A stretch of DNA of 64,000 nucleotides from Enoplosus armatus (GCF_043641665.1 NC_092203.1:11141873-11205872), one strand, 5' to 3'. Positions 48,853-61,205 are shown, counted from the first letter of the stretch. Made by a program: numbers and translations. The notes: generated by a model not told the origin, from the letters alone.

Positions 48853-49170
48853 ATGGGATGTAATGAGTCGAAATGCTGGTTTTGGGCCTGTTCAGGCAAA
48901 CAGAAGGAGACTGTCATCGACAAACAAGGAGAAGGTGAAACAGAGGCGTTTTTAAAGGACATGAAGGAGACACAATGTTTTGCCAGTTCAGAGGAGACAC
49001 CAGCTGATGGTTGTTCATTGGACCTTCCTCCAGTCAGCAAACCGATACTGAATTTTGCTCAGAAGATGTCAGAGGATATCGTCGCTCAGGCTCTGCAGCT
49101 CTGCTGGGAAGTGGAGATTCGTTACAAAGAGTTGCCTTTCATTGACATTGAGTGTGAATACGTTATATGA
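48853..49170 (+). CDS. Small membrane A-kinase anchoring protein (smAKAP, C2orf88 homologue)
   Basis: A 105-aa protein predicted to tether type I PKA regulatory subunits to the plasma membrane. The start is chosen at MGCNESK because Met-Gly-Cys is the N-myristoylation and palmitoylation signal of the family. An upstream in-frame ATG would bury it, and an acceptor (CTTTTCTGCAG/TC at about 48785) shows that the exon opens in 5'UTR. The C-terminal half (NFAQKMSEDIVAQALQLC, then IRYKELPFIDIE) matches in pattern the RI-binding amphipathic helix and the IKYHDIPYIE tail of human smAKAP. The middle is acidic and poorly conserved. The whole coding region lies in one exon, as in mammals. The position next to mstn is also as in human chromosome 2 and supports orthology. 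Confidence 0.85.
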   Translation: MGCNESKCWFWACSGKQKETVIDKQGEGETEAFLKDMKETQCFASSEETPADGCSLDLPPVSKPILNFAQKMSEDIVAQALQLCWEVEIRYKELPFIDIECEYVI

Positions 49171-51600
49171 GCTGAAGTCTACAACATTGTTTTCTACTTG
49201 AAGGGACATTTTTGACTGAACAAGGACTAAAACTGGACCAAAAGGTGCTGTAGCTGCTGAACTGAACCGCTAATGTCAAGTTCACATCCTGCTATTTGAA
49301 CATATTCCTTTAATTCTGGAGGAATGTGGCTTCTCTGTCCACAACATGTAATCTGAGTTTTTTAGGGAGCTTGTTCTCATTTCACAACATTGCAACACGT
49401 GAGTCTGTGCTAACATGCTGATGTTTAGCAGGTATAACGTTTAGAGTGTTAGCATGCTAACATTTGCTTCTTAGCACAAAACACAAAGTCCAGCAGAGGC
49501 TGATGGGTGAATGATGATGAATTTGGCAGGTATTTGGTCACGAACTAATGTATTGGCAATACATGTATATTAAAAAATTTGACCTGATGATGGCGATAGA
49601 GGAAAAGTCTAGTTCTTACTATGATCACAACTCAATCAGCAGAAATCTGTCTCTGTGGTGCTCAGATCTTAATTTCAAATTCACAACTTTATCATTTTGT
49701 TAACTCAAGACATCCAGTTGTTTTCTCATGACCACACATCATTAATTACCGTGACTGGTCATACTGGCAATATTTACTAAATTTTTCTTGACAATGGAGC
49801 TCTATGGCACAGAGAAATAATGTATATCACACACACAATACTTGTTAGTAGATAAATTCACTGCTGGGTTTACCAGACTTCCATCAACTGCAGGCATTCC
49901 TCTTCAGAGAATAAACATACATACATTTACTGACATTCAGAATGGTATGTTGCATAATTTAGTGTTTTTTCTTGATGTAATTAGTGACATAAATACATGT
50001 TTTTTGGCTTTTATATACAAACACAGTATTTGAAACAGGTGATTAAAGTTGGATGGAACATACAGTATCTCACTCAGAAGTGACAAAATGTTCTGTCAGT
50101 GAGAAAATTACGTGTTAGACACCTGTTCAACAGGACGACCTTGTCATTCGACATGTTTATTGAGTCGGTTGCAGAGTTTCTGTGGACATGAAAACAAAAC
50201 CAGAGGTTAGTCGCGGTTAAGTCAATGTTTCCCTACTCTGGCTTTCATGTCTGTTTTGGCAGCAGAGGAAGACAACCAGTTTACTTTGGTCACACAATGA
50301 CAAACAAACTTGAAAAACTACTAGAGTTAAAACTAAAAATACGACATAAAATACTTTCAAATAAAGGATCTTTCTGTCCTTTTGAACCATAAAATTATTT
50401 ATTATTGAGCAAGTATTTGCAGAAAGACTCTGCTGATCTCATTATTCTCTGTTAGACGTTGGCTTATTTATTGCAGGTTGAGAAGCAGGTTTGTTTTTCT
50501 TAAAGAGGCACTCCACCAATGTTACACATAAAGTTCACTGAAAACAGTTGAAGATATAATTTCACGTGATCTGTCAGGGGTCATAAAGTATGGAGAAAAT
50601 TAAAGTATAGGTTCACAGCTTTTCGTCTGTCCGAAAACAATGATCAGGTGCCCATATAAACATTGAAACCAGTTTTGCTTGCAGTAATCATTCATCCTGT
50701 TCGCATCGTCTGTCTGTAGCCTTGAGCGCATGAGGTGTAGCTACACCTTCCACACCTGTCACCTTAACTGAACCTGAGCTCCAGACTGCATGGCACTTTT
50801 TTTTGTTTAGGCTCTAAAACCAAGAGGCTCTCAACAAACTCAAAAATCAAATGTAGCCTTCCCTGTATGTACTCAACCCATGCTATAAACCAAAACCCTA
50901 TTTAATATACCTCAAATGTCCTTAATTCTCCATTATTATTCATTGAAAATGCCAGGGTCCCGCTGCTGCTTTCAGGACGTTGCTTTGCTCTACCAAGCGG
51001 TAAACATAATTGTTTATCCTCTTTTCAATTCCTCAGTACTGTAGGTCATTTTTTGTGCCTTTTGTACAGGTTCATTACTTTGTTCAGAGGATGGAGTTTG
51101 CTCACCAAAGAAAAAAAGCTACGCAGTTAAGGTAGTTTTTCTTATAATGGTGTCAACAAATAATGTAAAAAGCAGCAGTTAGCACATAGCTGCTTGAAAA
51201 TACATTTAGATTCAGTGTAAAGAAGGTAAAGAGCTGTAAACAGACTATTTTCAGTTTATGTCCTCAGAATATTTTATTTCATGTAAGTGCAGACATACAG
51301 CGATAACCACTTTCATTGCACAATGGCAGGTAGAGTTTCACAGGACGTATGGTGGTCAGTGTGCCTGCTGCCTGGAAGAAAAATAAGAATAAACAAAGAA
51401 CATTAGGTTTTCTCCCAGTAATTAAGTATAATACAGTCAATTAACTGGTTTGAAGTGGGCTGTGCCACAGTGATGATGAAAAACACAAAAACTGAAACTT
51501 CTAAAATAACCAAAAATGTCCATGTTCATGTAAGACCCCATTGCTCAAAGTAAGAAGCTGATAAAGAGAAAAGGTTTTCAGGCCTTTAATAAACTTTGTT
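49171..51600. other. smAKAP 3' region and intergenic DNA; no gene seen
   Basis: Contains a dispersed repeat fragment (about 49420-49560, with GTTAGCATGCTAACA) and the first copy of a 126-bp direct repeat at 51027-51152. No exon is supported. Confidence 0.5.
51027..51152. repeat. 126-bp perfect direct repeat, copy 1
   Basis: Identical by eye over all 126 bases to 52482-52607, in the same orientation. It starts AATTCCTCAGTACTGTAGGT and ends TTTTCTTATAATGGTG. Confidence 0.95.
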
Positions 51601-51620
51601 TCTCACCTGTATTCACCTCT

Positions 51621-53181
51621 CTAACAGTATCCACCCCCTCGTCCGTGTCCACCCCCTCTTCCATGTCCGCCTCCTCGTCCGTGTCCACGCCCTTTGCTGT
51701 GTCCATGGCCATGCTTGTGCCTGTGCCCATGTTTTCTACGATGGCCACCGTGCCCGTCATCACTGCCGCTGTCGCTGCTGCCACCACTGTGGCTACGACC
51801 AGGGCTTCCACCACCGCTTCCACGACGACGAGGGCTATGGTCACGTTCACGGTCTCTGTGGCGTTCACGGCTGTGTCTGTCCCTGTGGTGATCCTGATCA
51901 CAGTCAGGGCTGCGTCTCCTGTGACTGTCCTGATCATCTCCATGGCGGCGATCACCTCCATGGCGGCGATCATCATCATGGCAGTGATCATCTCCATGGC
52001 GATCTTCTTTATGGCGGCGATCATCTCCATGGCGATCTTCTTTATGGCGGTGATCACCTCCATGGCGATCATCTCCATGCAAGCCTTTATCATCTTTATA
52101 ATGGCCTCCAGGGGCCTTACTATCATCGCAACCTCCATGAGACTCCGGGTCCCCTAGCTGGGGCCCCAGGTCGTAGCCAGAGGCGGGCTTGTCTGTTGGA
52201 TCACCAATCAGAAGAGTCAAGTAGAGATTTGTTTCGAGACTTCTGATGTGAAAAGACTATACCCATATTTTGTTCTGAAATTATTTGAAAAAGGCATGAA
52301 ACTATTAATTACGTCTCTACAACAGGACAAACAACAATAAGAGGAGATAAACTGTGTATCTTACCCGAAGAGGAGCTGAACATTTTTTGTCGACAGTGTA
52401 AGTCTTTGTGGCAGATGACTCCTAATTAAAGAAAACAGGGAGGTGTCTGTTTACATTTCACAGTTAAACCAGTTCGACTAGAATTCCTCAGTACTGTAGG
52501 TCATTTTTTGTGCCTTTTGTACAGGTTCATTACTTTGTTCAGAGGATGGAGTTTGCTCACCAAAGAAAAAAAGCTACGCAGTTAAGGTAGTTTTTCTTAT
52601 AATGGTGGAGCGCAACACAAATGTCTCAAAACCAAGATGGCCAGCGGAAGGCCAGAAACGCTGAGCAGCTCAGGAATAACTTGCCAATCCTTCTATAGTA
52701 GGAGACCCTTGCAGGTAAATAAAATTTGGTAACATCAAGTAACAACTAAGGAGTAATACAATTGTTAAAATTTCCATTTTATTCATTGGTGTATTAAATA
52801 CATATTTCTTCAGCTGAAAACTCAAACGCATGCTGTCCACCCGAGTGGACATGTGAAGAACTTTGAAAAATGAGCGTTTGAAAAAAATGAAGTTTTGTTT
52901 TTTTCATGCCTAAAGAGAAATAAAAACACTTAGGGAAAAAATCCTGACTGAGGCTGTCATAATTCATGCATGAAAGGGTTAACGTCACTGTTATCTGCTG
53001 ACATCAAACTTTGAGAGGAAAGAAGTTTACCTGAATGCTGTTCCCGCAATTCACTCTCATAGTGCTTTTTTCTCTTTTCGTGACCACAAGGACAGTTCCG
53101 CTTCATCCTCTCATCAAAGTTGTAAACATTGACATTTGCTTTTCCACGAGGGGGACTCCACACAGGAGGAGCCATAGACAT
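51621..53181 (-). CDS. Unrecognised His/Gly/Arg/Asp-rich protein, three exons
   Basis: I do not recognise this gene. Model: exon 1 53181-53031, exon 2 52421-52365, exon 3 52192-51621, GT-AG introns, phases consistent, 259 aa. The start is the MSMAPP Met; the frame stays open a little further upstream, so an earlier exon or start is possible. The N-terminus has MAPPVWSPPRGKANVNVYNF and a Cys-containing basic stretch NCPCGHEKRKKHYE; exon 2 adds VICHKDLHCRQKMF. Exon 3 is low complexity: charged repeats of the type RHGDDRRHKEDRHGDD, then an Arg/Ser part (RERHRDRERDHSPRRRG), a Ser/Gly linker, a basic GHRRKHGHRHKHGHGHSKG stretch, and three GHGRGGG repeats before the C-terminal YC. His clusters could bind metal; this is speculation. 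The stop falls 5 codons past the last repeat. Because exon 3 is repetitive, several other frames are also open, so coding status is likely but not proven. Confidence 0.55.
52482..52607. repeat. 126-bp perfect direct repeat, copy 2
   Basis: Second copy of 51027-51152, placed in intron 1 of the His-rich gene, 1455 bp from copy 1. Confidence 0.95.
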
Positions 53182-53226
53182 ATATCTGTCATTAAAACTG
53201 AATGTTTCATATCTGCATACTGACAA

Positions 53227-53925
53227 CAGCTCCAGTGTCTTCTCTCCTGTCTTCTGTTCTCTCTCTACTGCGAACAGATAACAAAAGAACTCGGCTTCAA
53301 CTGAAACACTAAACTCTATAAAACCTAATAAAGTAGTGAGTGCAGCATAATTAGGATTTCCAGAGGTAAACTCACCACTTTCTCACGACGTGTGGTTTAA
53401 TCTTAATGGTGTTTAAGAAAACACAATCCTCTCTCTGATACTGACACACAAACATCTTGCTTAGTCACATTGATTGGCTCTCCTAGAATCAAGTTAGCTA
53501 ATGAATGAGCGTCCCATCCAGCATCCATGACCTCTCATATTTTGTGACCTAATATGTTTATGATTCTGTCCTCAATATGTCCTCTACTTGCCAAAAGAAT
53601 TCACAGGGTGAAATAAGGAAAGGAGAAGTTTACGTGGAGCACCTGAAGGCAACATACAGCCCGAAGACACTGCACGTCGCCGCTAGAGGGCGTGGTGACA
53701 TCATGGGTCACGTAGACGTAACTCAGGGAACCTGATAGTTTTGAAGTGTTGGGATGGTGGAAACAGATGGTGATGTCAGTGAGCTGTTGTGTTGGGACGA
53801 TAGAAGCTGCCCTCAAAGGACGAAGAGGGTAAAACTTAACTGAAATAACTGCTCAGGACGAGAAACTGTTCAAGTCAATCAATTAACATTTTTAAAATTA
53901 ATTGAGGCAGAACGCGCGCCATCAC
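53227..53925. promoter_or_regulatory. Head-to-head intergenic region
   Basis: About 700 bp separates the His-rich gene (minus) from the Shroom-like gene (plus). No TATA box is clear. It may hold promoters for both genes; this is inferred from orientation only. Confidence 0.35.
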
Positions 53926-54027
53926 CTGTTTGGAACGACATCGTTTAGTTAGCTAGTTTTCTTGTTTTTCGTTGATACGTTTGGGAGGTTTCTTGAGAGC
54001 TTTTTGTGCAGAGAGCAGCATTTTCAA
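53926..54027 (+). other. Possible non-coding first exon of the Shroom-like gene
   Basis: A donor CAA/GTAAGTT at 54027/54028 follows sequence with a short CpG-containing GCGCGCC start (about 53913-53920). A matching acceptor TTTCAG lies at 54530, opening the first coding exon. The exon start is uncertain. Confidence 0.4.
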
Positions 54028-54239
54028 GTAAGTTAAAGGTCTTGAAAATTAATAAAAAATATATCAGATGTTAAAGTTTCTTGAGGGAGTCATGTATATT
54101 ATAATTAGCTTTATCTGCGGTTAACACATCACTTGATCTGTAGCTACATGATGTTTTTGTCATGACATTTGTATAGTTGGCAAATTAATTAGCTAGTATT
54201 ACACGTTAATTACAATAACTTGCCTTATTGTCCAACCAA

Positions 54240-54350
54240 CCCGCCCGAAAACTAAAGATATTCAGTTTAATATGAATTTAAAAAAGAACAAACAAGCAAA
54301 TATTCATATTTGAGAAGCTGAAACAGAAATGTTTGGGTTTTTAATTAATG
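54240..54350. repeat. Degenerate dispersed repeat fragment
   Basis: AAAGATATTCAGTTTAATAT and AATATTCATATTTGAGAAGC match the family at 17450-17700 and 62140-62290. Confidence 0.5.
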
Positions 54351-54571
54351 TTTCTAATCATTACAGTGGTTTGTAGTTTCAGGACAAAAAGTCTCTTAGC
54401 AGCTTAACAGGCTTTACACTAATGTTTCTGTGGGGACTCATAAAGTAAAGTAAAGTAGTAAAGTATCCCTCTGAAATAAATTGTAATATAATTATTGGTG
54501 TTTTAGCTCCATAAATGTTCGATCTTTCAGGGTGAACTTATGTTGATGGAGCCCACTGAACTGGAGGCATC

Positions 54572-56344
54572 ATGGACGCCGTGGACCACAGAAATGACCT
54601 GAGAGTTTCAGCAGGAAGGATGAAGTGGTGGACGGAGGTGGACATGTGGAGAGGCTCGGGGCAGCAGAGGAAAGACGAGGAGGCGGAGGGTGAAGAGCTG
54701 CTGGAGGTGCTGCTCCAAGGCAAAGCACCCTGGGGCTTCACCCTGAGGGGAGGCAGCGAGCACCGAGAGCCTCTGGTCATCACAAAGGTAACAATCGTTT
54801 TGGCACTAGCATGTAAAAATGTCCTGTGTTTGTACAGTGATATAAAGCATCATTTCTTCATGTTTAAACACAATCAGACCAGAAATGTCAATGTCCAGAA
54901 AGCTGTGCCAAAACACGTTGTCCCTCCAAGTCTCCTTTAAACTGGACACCACCGATGTGTGAGATATTGCACTTCAGGGTAAAATGTTGAACTCTAATCA
55001 TAGCGCTCCAGTTAGTTCAGTCAACTGGAGCAGCAGCAGGATATAAGTTCAAAGCATAAGTTCAAGAGTCAGAATTAAAAAAAATGAATTGAAAGAGTAT
55101 TTAAATTCAACTCTGGCTTTATTGTAATCCAGGTTTTAATGTGTTGAAGGTACAGAAGATAAACTCGGGGATTTGGGAATTTGGGAATAGGACCCATAAC
55201 CCTGGCACTGTTAATGGTTTTCTCTGCCTTGTGATCGCCTGAGGATTATATAAGGATCATGCTGTTAATTCAGTATGTAATGTGACATACAGCAAATACC
55301 AGGAACCGTTTCCCATTTGCTGTTAGTGCTGGTGTGAGCTGCAGCTTACATGGAGCAGTGCACTGCCAACTACCTCAGGTTACAGGTGGTGCAGGATTTA
55401 ATTTTTAATCAGAGCACTCAGGTTGCCGGCCACCACAGGTGCTCCTGGATGATGAGGATGGAATAATATCCTAAGTGAAACATCCACCTAAATAGAAATT
55501 GTTGTTGTACTTCACCTTTCTAGGAACATTTTATCACTTTGTGGTTTGTTTTCTTGTTTTATTGGCTGGTTTTAATTTCATCATCATGAAACGATAACAA
55601 GACTGAAAGTCTATAGCAATGCCAGCACGCCCTGAGGCTGTAACTCTCATGACACAGCAGCATACAAAACTACTGGATGCATGAAAGACATTTTTACAAC
55701 TTGTGAGGCGACAAGTGTACGTTTTGTCCAGAGGATGGTGCCAGAGGTACGGCCATGTTGTTACCTAAATCAAAAAAGTTTATCCTGTGTACAGCCATTT
55801 TAGGACATCTCAGATCCAGCTCTGTATTGTCAGACTCAACTTTCATCAGTTCAATTTGGACGTTGTTCCCCCCCTACTATACTAATATAAGAAGCTGTGC
55901 TTTGAGCTGAATGCTAACGTTAACATTAGGCCTACAGTTGTCATCAATATTTACCATTATGCTAACATGTTTAGCAAAGGAACATTTAGTATGTTAGCAT
56001 ACTAACATGCGAAATACTAGTGGTAACATACATGCTAGTAAGCATGTTACCACAAGCATGTATATTACTACTAGCATGTACATATGTAAGCATTAAAAGT
56101 GATTTAACTTTACACATATTCAGCAAGAGACAAATTAATAATCAATACAGGGACACAGGATTAGAATTTGGAAATTTGTCTATGTGTGTGTTCAGGTGGA
56201 GGAGGGCAGCGTGGCAGCGGCAGCCTGCCTTCAGGCCGGTGATGAAATGGTGAGCGTGAATGCCGTTCCCCTTGGCGGCTCCCGTCAGGAGGCCATCTGT
56301 CTGGTGAAGAGCTCTCATAAGACCCTGACCCTGGTGGTCCGAAG
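54572..56344 (+). CDS. Shroom-family protein, N-terminal PDZ exons (partial)
   Basis: Shroom proteins bind actin and recruit Rho kinase to drive apical constriction. Two coding exons are supported: 54572-54787 and 56196-56344, joined in phase 0, the second ending with two bases of a split Arg codon. Residues 1-47 are non-conserved and charged. The PDZ domain then follows (about 48-121): [20 protein letters not shown] with the GFTL carboxylate loop, [31 protein letters not shown], and the family-typical [20 protein letters not shown]. The combination APWGFTL-GG-EH-EPL and [14 protein letters not shown] is characteristic of Shroom2/3/4 PDZ domains. The ATG has a strong context (ATCATGG). I could not find the next exon, which normally holds RPHSWH, in the remaining 7.6 kb, so the gene is incomplete here and the paralogue is not assigned. 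Confidence 0.8.
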
Positions 56345-57809
56345 GTACCATAACAGCAGATATCAGAGTTTGGGTACCAATACCAAGACCTGGTTCACAA
56401 GTAGTTCGTTTGTTGGTTTTGCATCAGTAAAAGTTTTGGATGAACAAGCACCCAGTCATTAGGAGGTCAGAGGTCAAAGCCACAGGTTCTTGACAAAAAA
56501 TGAACTTAACACATTTTAGTGACCTGCAGCAAAGACTGCATGACAGAGAGGAACACAGCAGACACAAAAGATGTAAAATGTTGCTCATAAGCCCATTGTG
56601 TCCTAGAAATCCTAAAGTCCCATCATGTTTCTTCACCAGCCCTTAATTTCTCTTATTAAGGGGGGCTCAGCTGAGGCAGACCCAGTCTGACAGCCTTACA
56701 CATGGGCCTCTCGCTGCTCGTTTGCCCCTGAGGGTAAAACAAAAGCGGGTATTGTGGAGCTCCAGCCAACACTGTTATTTCAGAGAGCAGATAATCACTC
56801 CTAAATGAGACAGAAAGGAGTGCCCTCTGTCAGCTGGTGTGAGACTGACCCACCAAACCTCACTAGCAACAGTTCAACCAGGTTAGTTATATGGATACTA
56901 GTCTCACATAACCAGACCAATCTCCACACTTTGTTTTAGGATGTTAATATTTTGTAGATCTGCTGCTCCAGACCCTCCACATAAGAACAGATACCTTTTG
57001 TACCCCCACACTTTTTAATTTTTATACATAGTTTCTGATCAATTCTATTCTCTCTAATTTTAATAATTTGAGTGTATTTAGTTTCATCTTGTACGTGGTA
57101 AATAATCACTAAATAACTGGAACTAAAACAAGTTGCTCCACACCTGCTGCTTGTTGTCTTAATGACGTTAAAATCAGGTGTGTCCTGTTGCTCTGTTTGG
57201 CTCCAGTGCAGCAGATTCTGCACTGTGTGTTTTCGTTGTTTGTCTGGCAATGAGATTATGGGGATTTCTTTGCCACGGATCCACAACTAACTAAATAACT
57301 GTTAGAAAATATGTTTAGCTTCTCCTTATTGTTTGTCTGGGTTGTGTTACCCCAGTCATAGGGTCCATTTTGCAGTATAAACATGTATTTAAAACTTAAT
57401 TTTCAAACAATTAAACAAGAACTTATACCAACATTGGCAACAGCATGTCAGTGTTCCTCATCTTCTGTTTTAAATATTTTGTACCAGGTTTTCAGGGTTG
57501 AGTATCCAGAGGCAGGTAATGATCCCCTGATGGATTTAGCTCCACCCTGTGGAGGCTTGAGTCTATTGTGTGTATGTGTGTAAAATGTTACTACTTGCAT
57601 TGGGATCAGTTTATTGAAGTAATGTGCATAAACAGTAGTTTTTAAGGCTGCTGTGCTAATCAGGCGTGAAATACATACACTACTGTAGGACACAATAGAT
57701 GCATACGTGCGTACGGCTAGTCTGTTTGTTTCGATGCAGTTTTTTTGTGACAAAAATATTTCAGTATTTAATTCTCCGGGTATGCCCGAAATATCTATTT
57801 TAAGATATA

Positions 57810-58019
57810 CACTACTCACAAAAAGTTAGGGATATTCAGCTTTCACATGAAGTCGATTCACATTGAGCAGAAATGAGGAATGAGATGAAGAAATTACCAT
57901 TGCATGCTTCTACTTAAATGCCCTACTTTCATGATATAATATCACTGTAGCATGAACTTTTTACATTTTCCATAAATTTCACCCGAAAGTTGAATATCCC
58001 TAACTTTTTGTGAGTAGTG
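57810..58019. mobile_element. Tc1/mariner-type MITE
   Basis: 210 bp between TA dinucleotides (57808-57809 and 58020-58021). The terminal inverted repeats begin CACTACTCACAAAAAGTTAG and are identical for about 28 bases, then about 75% similar for 15 more. There is no coding capacity. Confidence 0.9.
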
Positions 58020-61000
58020 TAAGTACCCCCTATCCACCTCTTTGACTTAAAGAAAATATTTTTAAGTGGTTAAAGAATTACAGAATAATCAATCAATGTT
58101 TACACATACACTTACATTCAGGTCTCTCTACAAGAATAACCTCTGTAGTTGTTTCTTTAAACCCTTTTTACTACATGTGTTCCTGGTGTTCTGTCCTGTC
58201 AGAATTACACGCTCATGTGCTCACTGGCAAATGGCAACAGAGTCTTAAAGCCTGAATCCAATTACTAGTTGCAAAGCCACAGGCGTGGGTTCAGCTTTGC
58301 AGAGTGGGTCGAGTCAACAGGAGGGAAAGGTGGACCGTTGGTGTGTTTCAACAACCTGCTTCTGCTGAGGACGCACTTGATCTGGGTGGGTTTAGAGAAC
58401 AAACGCCAGGCTTGTGTTGAGAGGGGAAATTTAAAAACTTGTTCTGAGAGATCGTTGACTCACCCTCAGAGCTGCTTCCGTCCAGACGTCCTCCCCTGTT
58501 TGCAGGAGGAGTGGAATGATCCATGTTGCCTAGGTGAGTTGACACTGCTTAGTGGGATAGGCCATATCAGCAGAGCCCATTGTTTTCAGGGGCTTTGGCT
58601 ACTCCAACAAGCACAGAGTGGGCGCTCCTGCCTGTTTTTCTTTCTTCTCTCTGGACATGTTTGGATTTTAGAAGATAAAGACAAGATTTTTCACTCCCAG
58701 GTACTTCCTCTTTCCCTCCACCTCTGTCTCTGTTTTTCTTTTTCTGTATTGTATTTCATCTCCTCCGATTCAATCATTCGGTTTCCTGACAAGTGGGATT
58801 AGATCAGGAAGCAGTGAATGAGTTTGAGATAACGGCAGGTTTTCTTCATCTAGATGGCACAAAGGTTGAGAGGCAGTTTCCCCAAAGCATCAGTTGTAAG
58901 TTTACAAAAAAACTGCGTGAAGGGGAAAAGGGATTTTCTTCAATCTTTTAATGTCCTGAGGATTTATCTGAAGGAAAAAGGATGGGTGACAATGTTAGTG
59001 CAGGTAAAGTGATGATACACGTTAAACTAAATATTTGTGTGTCTAACTGATTCTTCAGCTTCAGCAGAGATGCTCAGTGTGAATTTACAAGGCAAATTAT
59101 GTGTTTTAATCAGTGTTACAGCTCTTAAACCTGTTATCCCTCTCACACACAGGCAAAAAGCTGCTGACAGATATTGAGCATTTTTAGAGGTTCTTTCATT
59201 GATTAAAGTGTCCATGAGCAACAAGTGTTTTTTAACCATGTGCTCAACTATCTATCAGCTGCAGTTTACAGGAAATATTACCAGCATGTTTGGCCTCAAA
59301 CAAAGAGGAATCATTTTATTCACAGTCTAGAAAGCACGTAGAGAGTTCTTTTAAAATCAAATTTTTACTACAGAAACACAGAAATAGGACATGACAGTCA
59401 CCATCAGGGTTCAACTAATATCTCGTGTAAATATTTGATATTCTTAAATTTTAGTTAATTCAAGCGTCAGTTCAGCCAAAACACAAACACAACATATTTC
59501 ATCATTTATTAAGAAAAATGTTAGAAATGTGTGTATTCCACCTCCTCAAATAGAAATATTTGCAGTTTTCAATTGTTTTTTATGATATCTTTGCACCTTG
59601 GACTGTTAGTCGGACAAAGAAAGCAGCTGAAATATGTCAACTTAGGCTTTTGTAAATTATAGTGGGCATCTTTCACTGTTTTCTGACTCTAGTGTTTACA
59701 GACTGTTGTGGTGAAGTTGACGGATATATAAAAAAGCCCATTATTGACCTGATATCTGTCTAGATTTTGTGAGAACAGAGCCAGATGTTCCAGCTGTTGG
59801 TTATCTTCAGGTTTACATTGTGTAAAAGTTTGTACTTTTCTCTCCAGTACATTTTATTTTCCCCCCTCTTTATTTTTTCTTGCTGGTGCTGGCAGTGACA
59901 CACTGATAAGCCCAGCTGTGATGACGCTGGCACTTTCTATTGTGTCGTCGTGTTTAGAGCTCAGTGGGGCGAGATTGGCCCCACAGGCTACTGCTGCTGC
60001 TGCTGCTGCTAGTGGCTGTTTGGGCTCCAACACCAGTAAGCTGGTGAATCAGCAAGATGTGTCACCAGTGAGCTGTTTGATATGAGCTGGGAGTGAAAAG
60101 GCGAGGGAGTGATGGAGTGATGGACGATGGTTAGGAATGAAAAGGGTGGTAATTAGAGTGGTAGTGAACTTATTGTTGAAAAGTAAACATCACCAGACAT
60201 AAAAAATCAGTCATCTAACATGTGAAGCATTTTCCCATCTAAATATCTCAGTGCACATCAGTTCATTACTTATTGTCCATCACTTTTGTTCTACAAAGAT
60301 GGTATGATATCTCATACTCTACATAGGGCCTTTACCCTTAGTTTTTCAAGATACTTATTTTCCACTGATTACTGCTCTCATCATTCATAGCAGCCACCTG
60401 TTGGTTTTTTAAGACAAAACATCAGTGCATATCCTCAATTCAAATCTAATTTACCAGCCTCTCTCATTAATTGTGGTTGCCTCCTTTCCTAAATGGCTGT
60501 CTGAACCAAATTTCACTAACATTTTAGGTGATTTTAGGTCCATTGATTTAATAAGACCTAACACCTTGACCCACAGGCCCTGTACAGAATGAATGAGTGG
60601 ATAACATCAACAGTAACTTCCCTTCAAACACACATGATTTGTGTTTTAAACTGTAAAAGACTGCAGCCTCTCCTCCCCAGTGGAGGAGTTTCTTCATGGT
60701 GGAGTCATCTCTCAGTATCTACCTCCCTCCTCCCCCTCAGTCTGACATTGGCTGGTATCTCTCAAAACAGACGTGGGCCCGGGCCAAACATTCCTGTCTG
60801 TGCTATGTTTCCTGACAAGGACACTGAAGTAGATCTTCGACAGAAAAACAGGGTTGTGAAATATAGAGTCGTGATGGAATGTACAGCTAACAGAAGTATA
60901 AGATATCAGGCCAATAACAGGCCAGTATTAGTATCAGTTTCCCCAGTATCAAAATCTGATAGTCAGAGCCAAGTTTAAAATGTCAGAAATCAGACATGAG

Positions 61001-61059
61001 AGCCAATCTTTTCCTGTGTTTCACTGAGAAAAGTGATATATCTCTAATATCAACAATGT

Positions 61060-61205
61060 TGGTCGGTCCACCACTTTGGTCCGGACTGAAATATCTCAAT
61101 AACTATTGGATAAGATGGTGAACATGGTAAACGGATTTTAAACGTCAGCACGTTAACATTGTCATTGTGATGATCACATGCAGATGTTAGATGTTAGCAT
61201 TTACC
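61060..61205. repeat. Dispersed fish repeat fragment
   Basis: GGTCCACCACTTTGGTCCGG, CTGAAATATCTCAATAACTA, GATGGTGAACATGGTAAACG and GTCAGCACGTTAACATTGTC occur in the order of a common fish repeat; related pieces are at 16670-16712, 46000-46110 and 49420-49560. Confidence 0.6.

Noticed and set aside
58269..58802. 177-codon plus-strand frame
   Set aside because: Starts at TTG rather than ATG, has no domain I recognise, and lies in intron-like sequence of the Shroom gene. A candidate splice pair at about 58503 and 58532 would put a stop directly after the PDZ exons.
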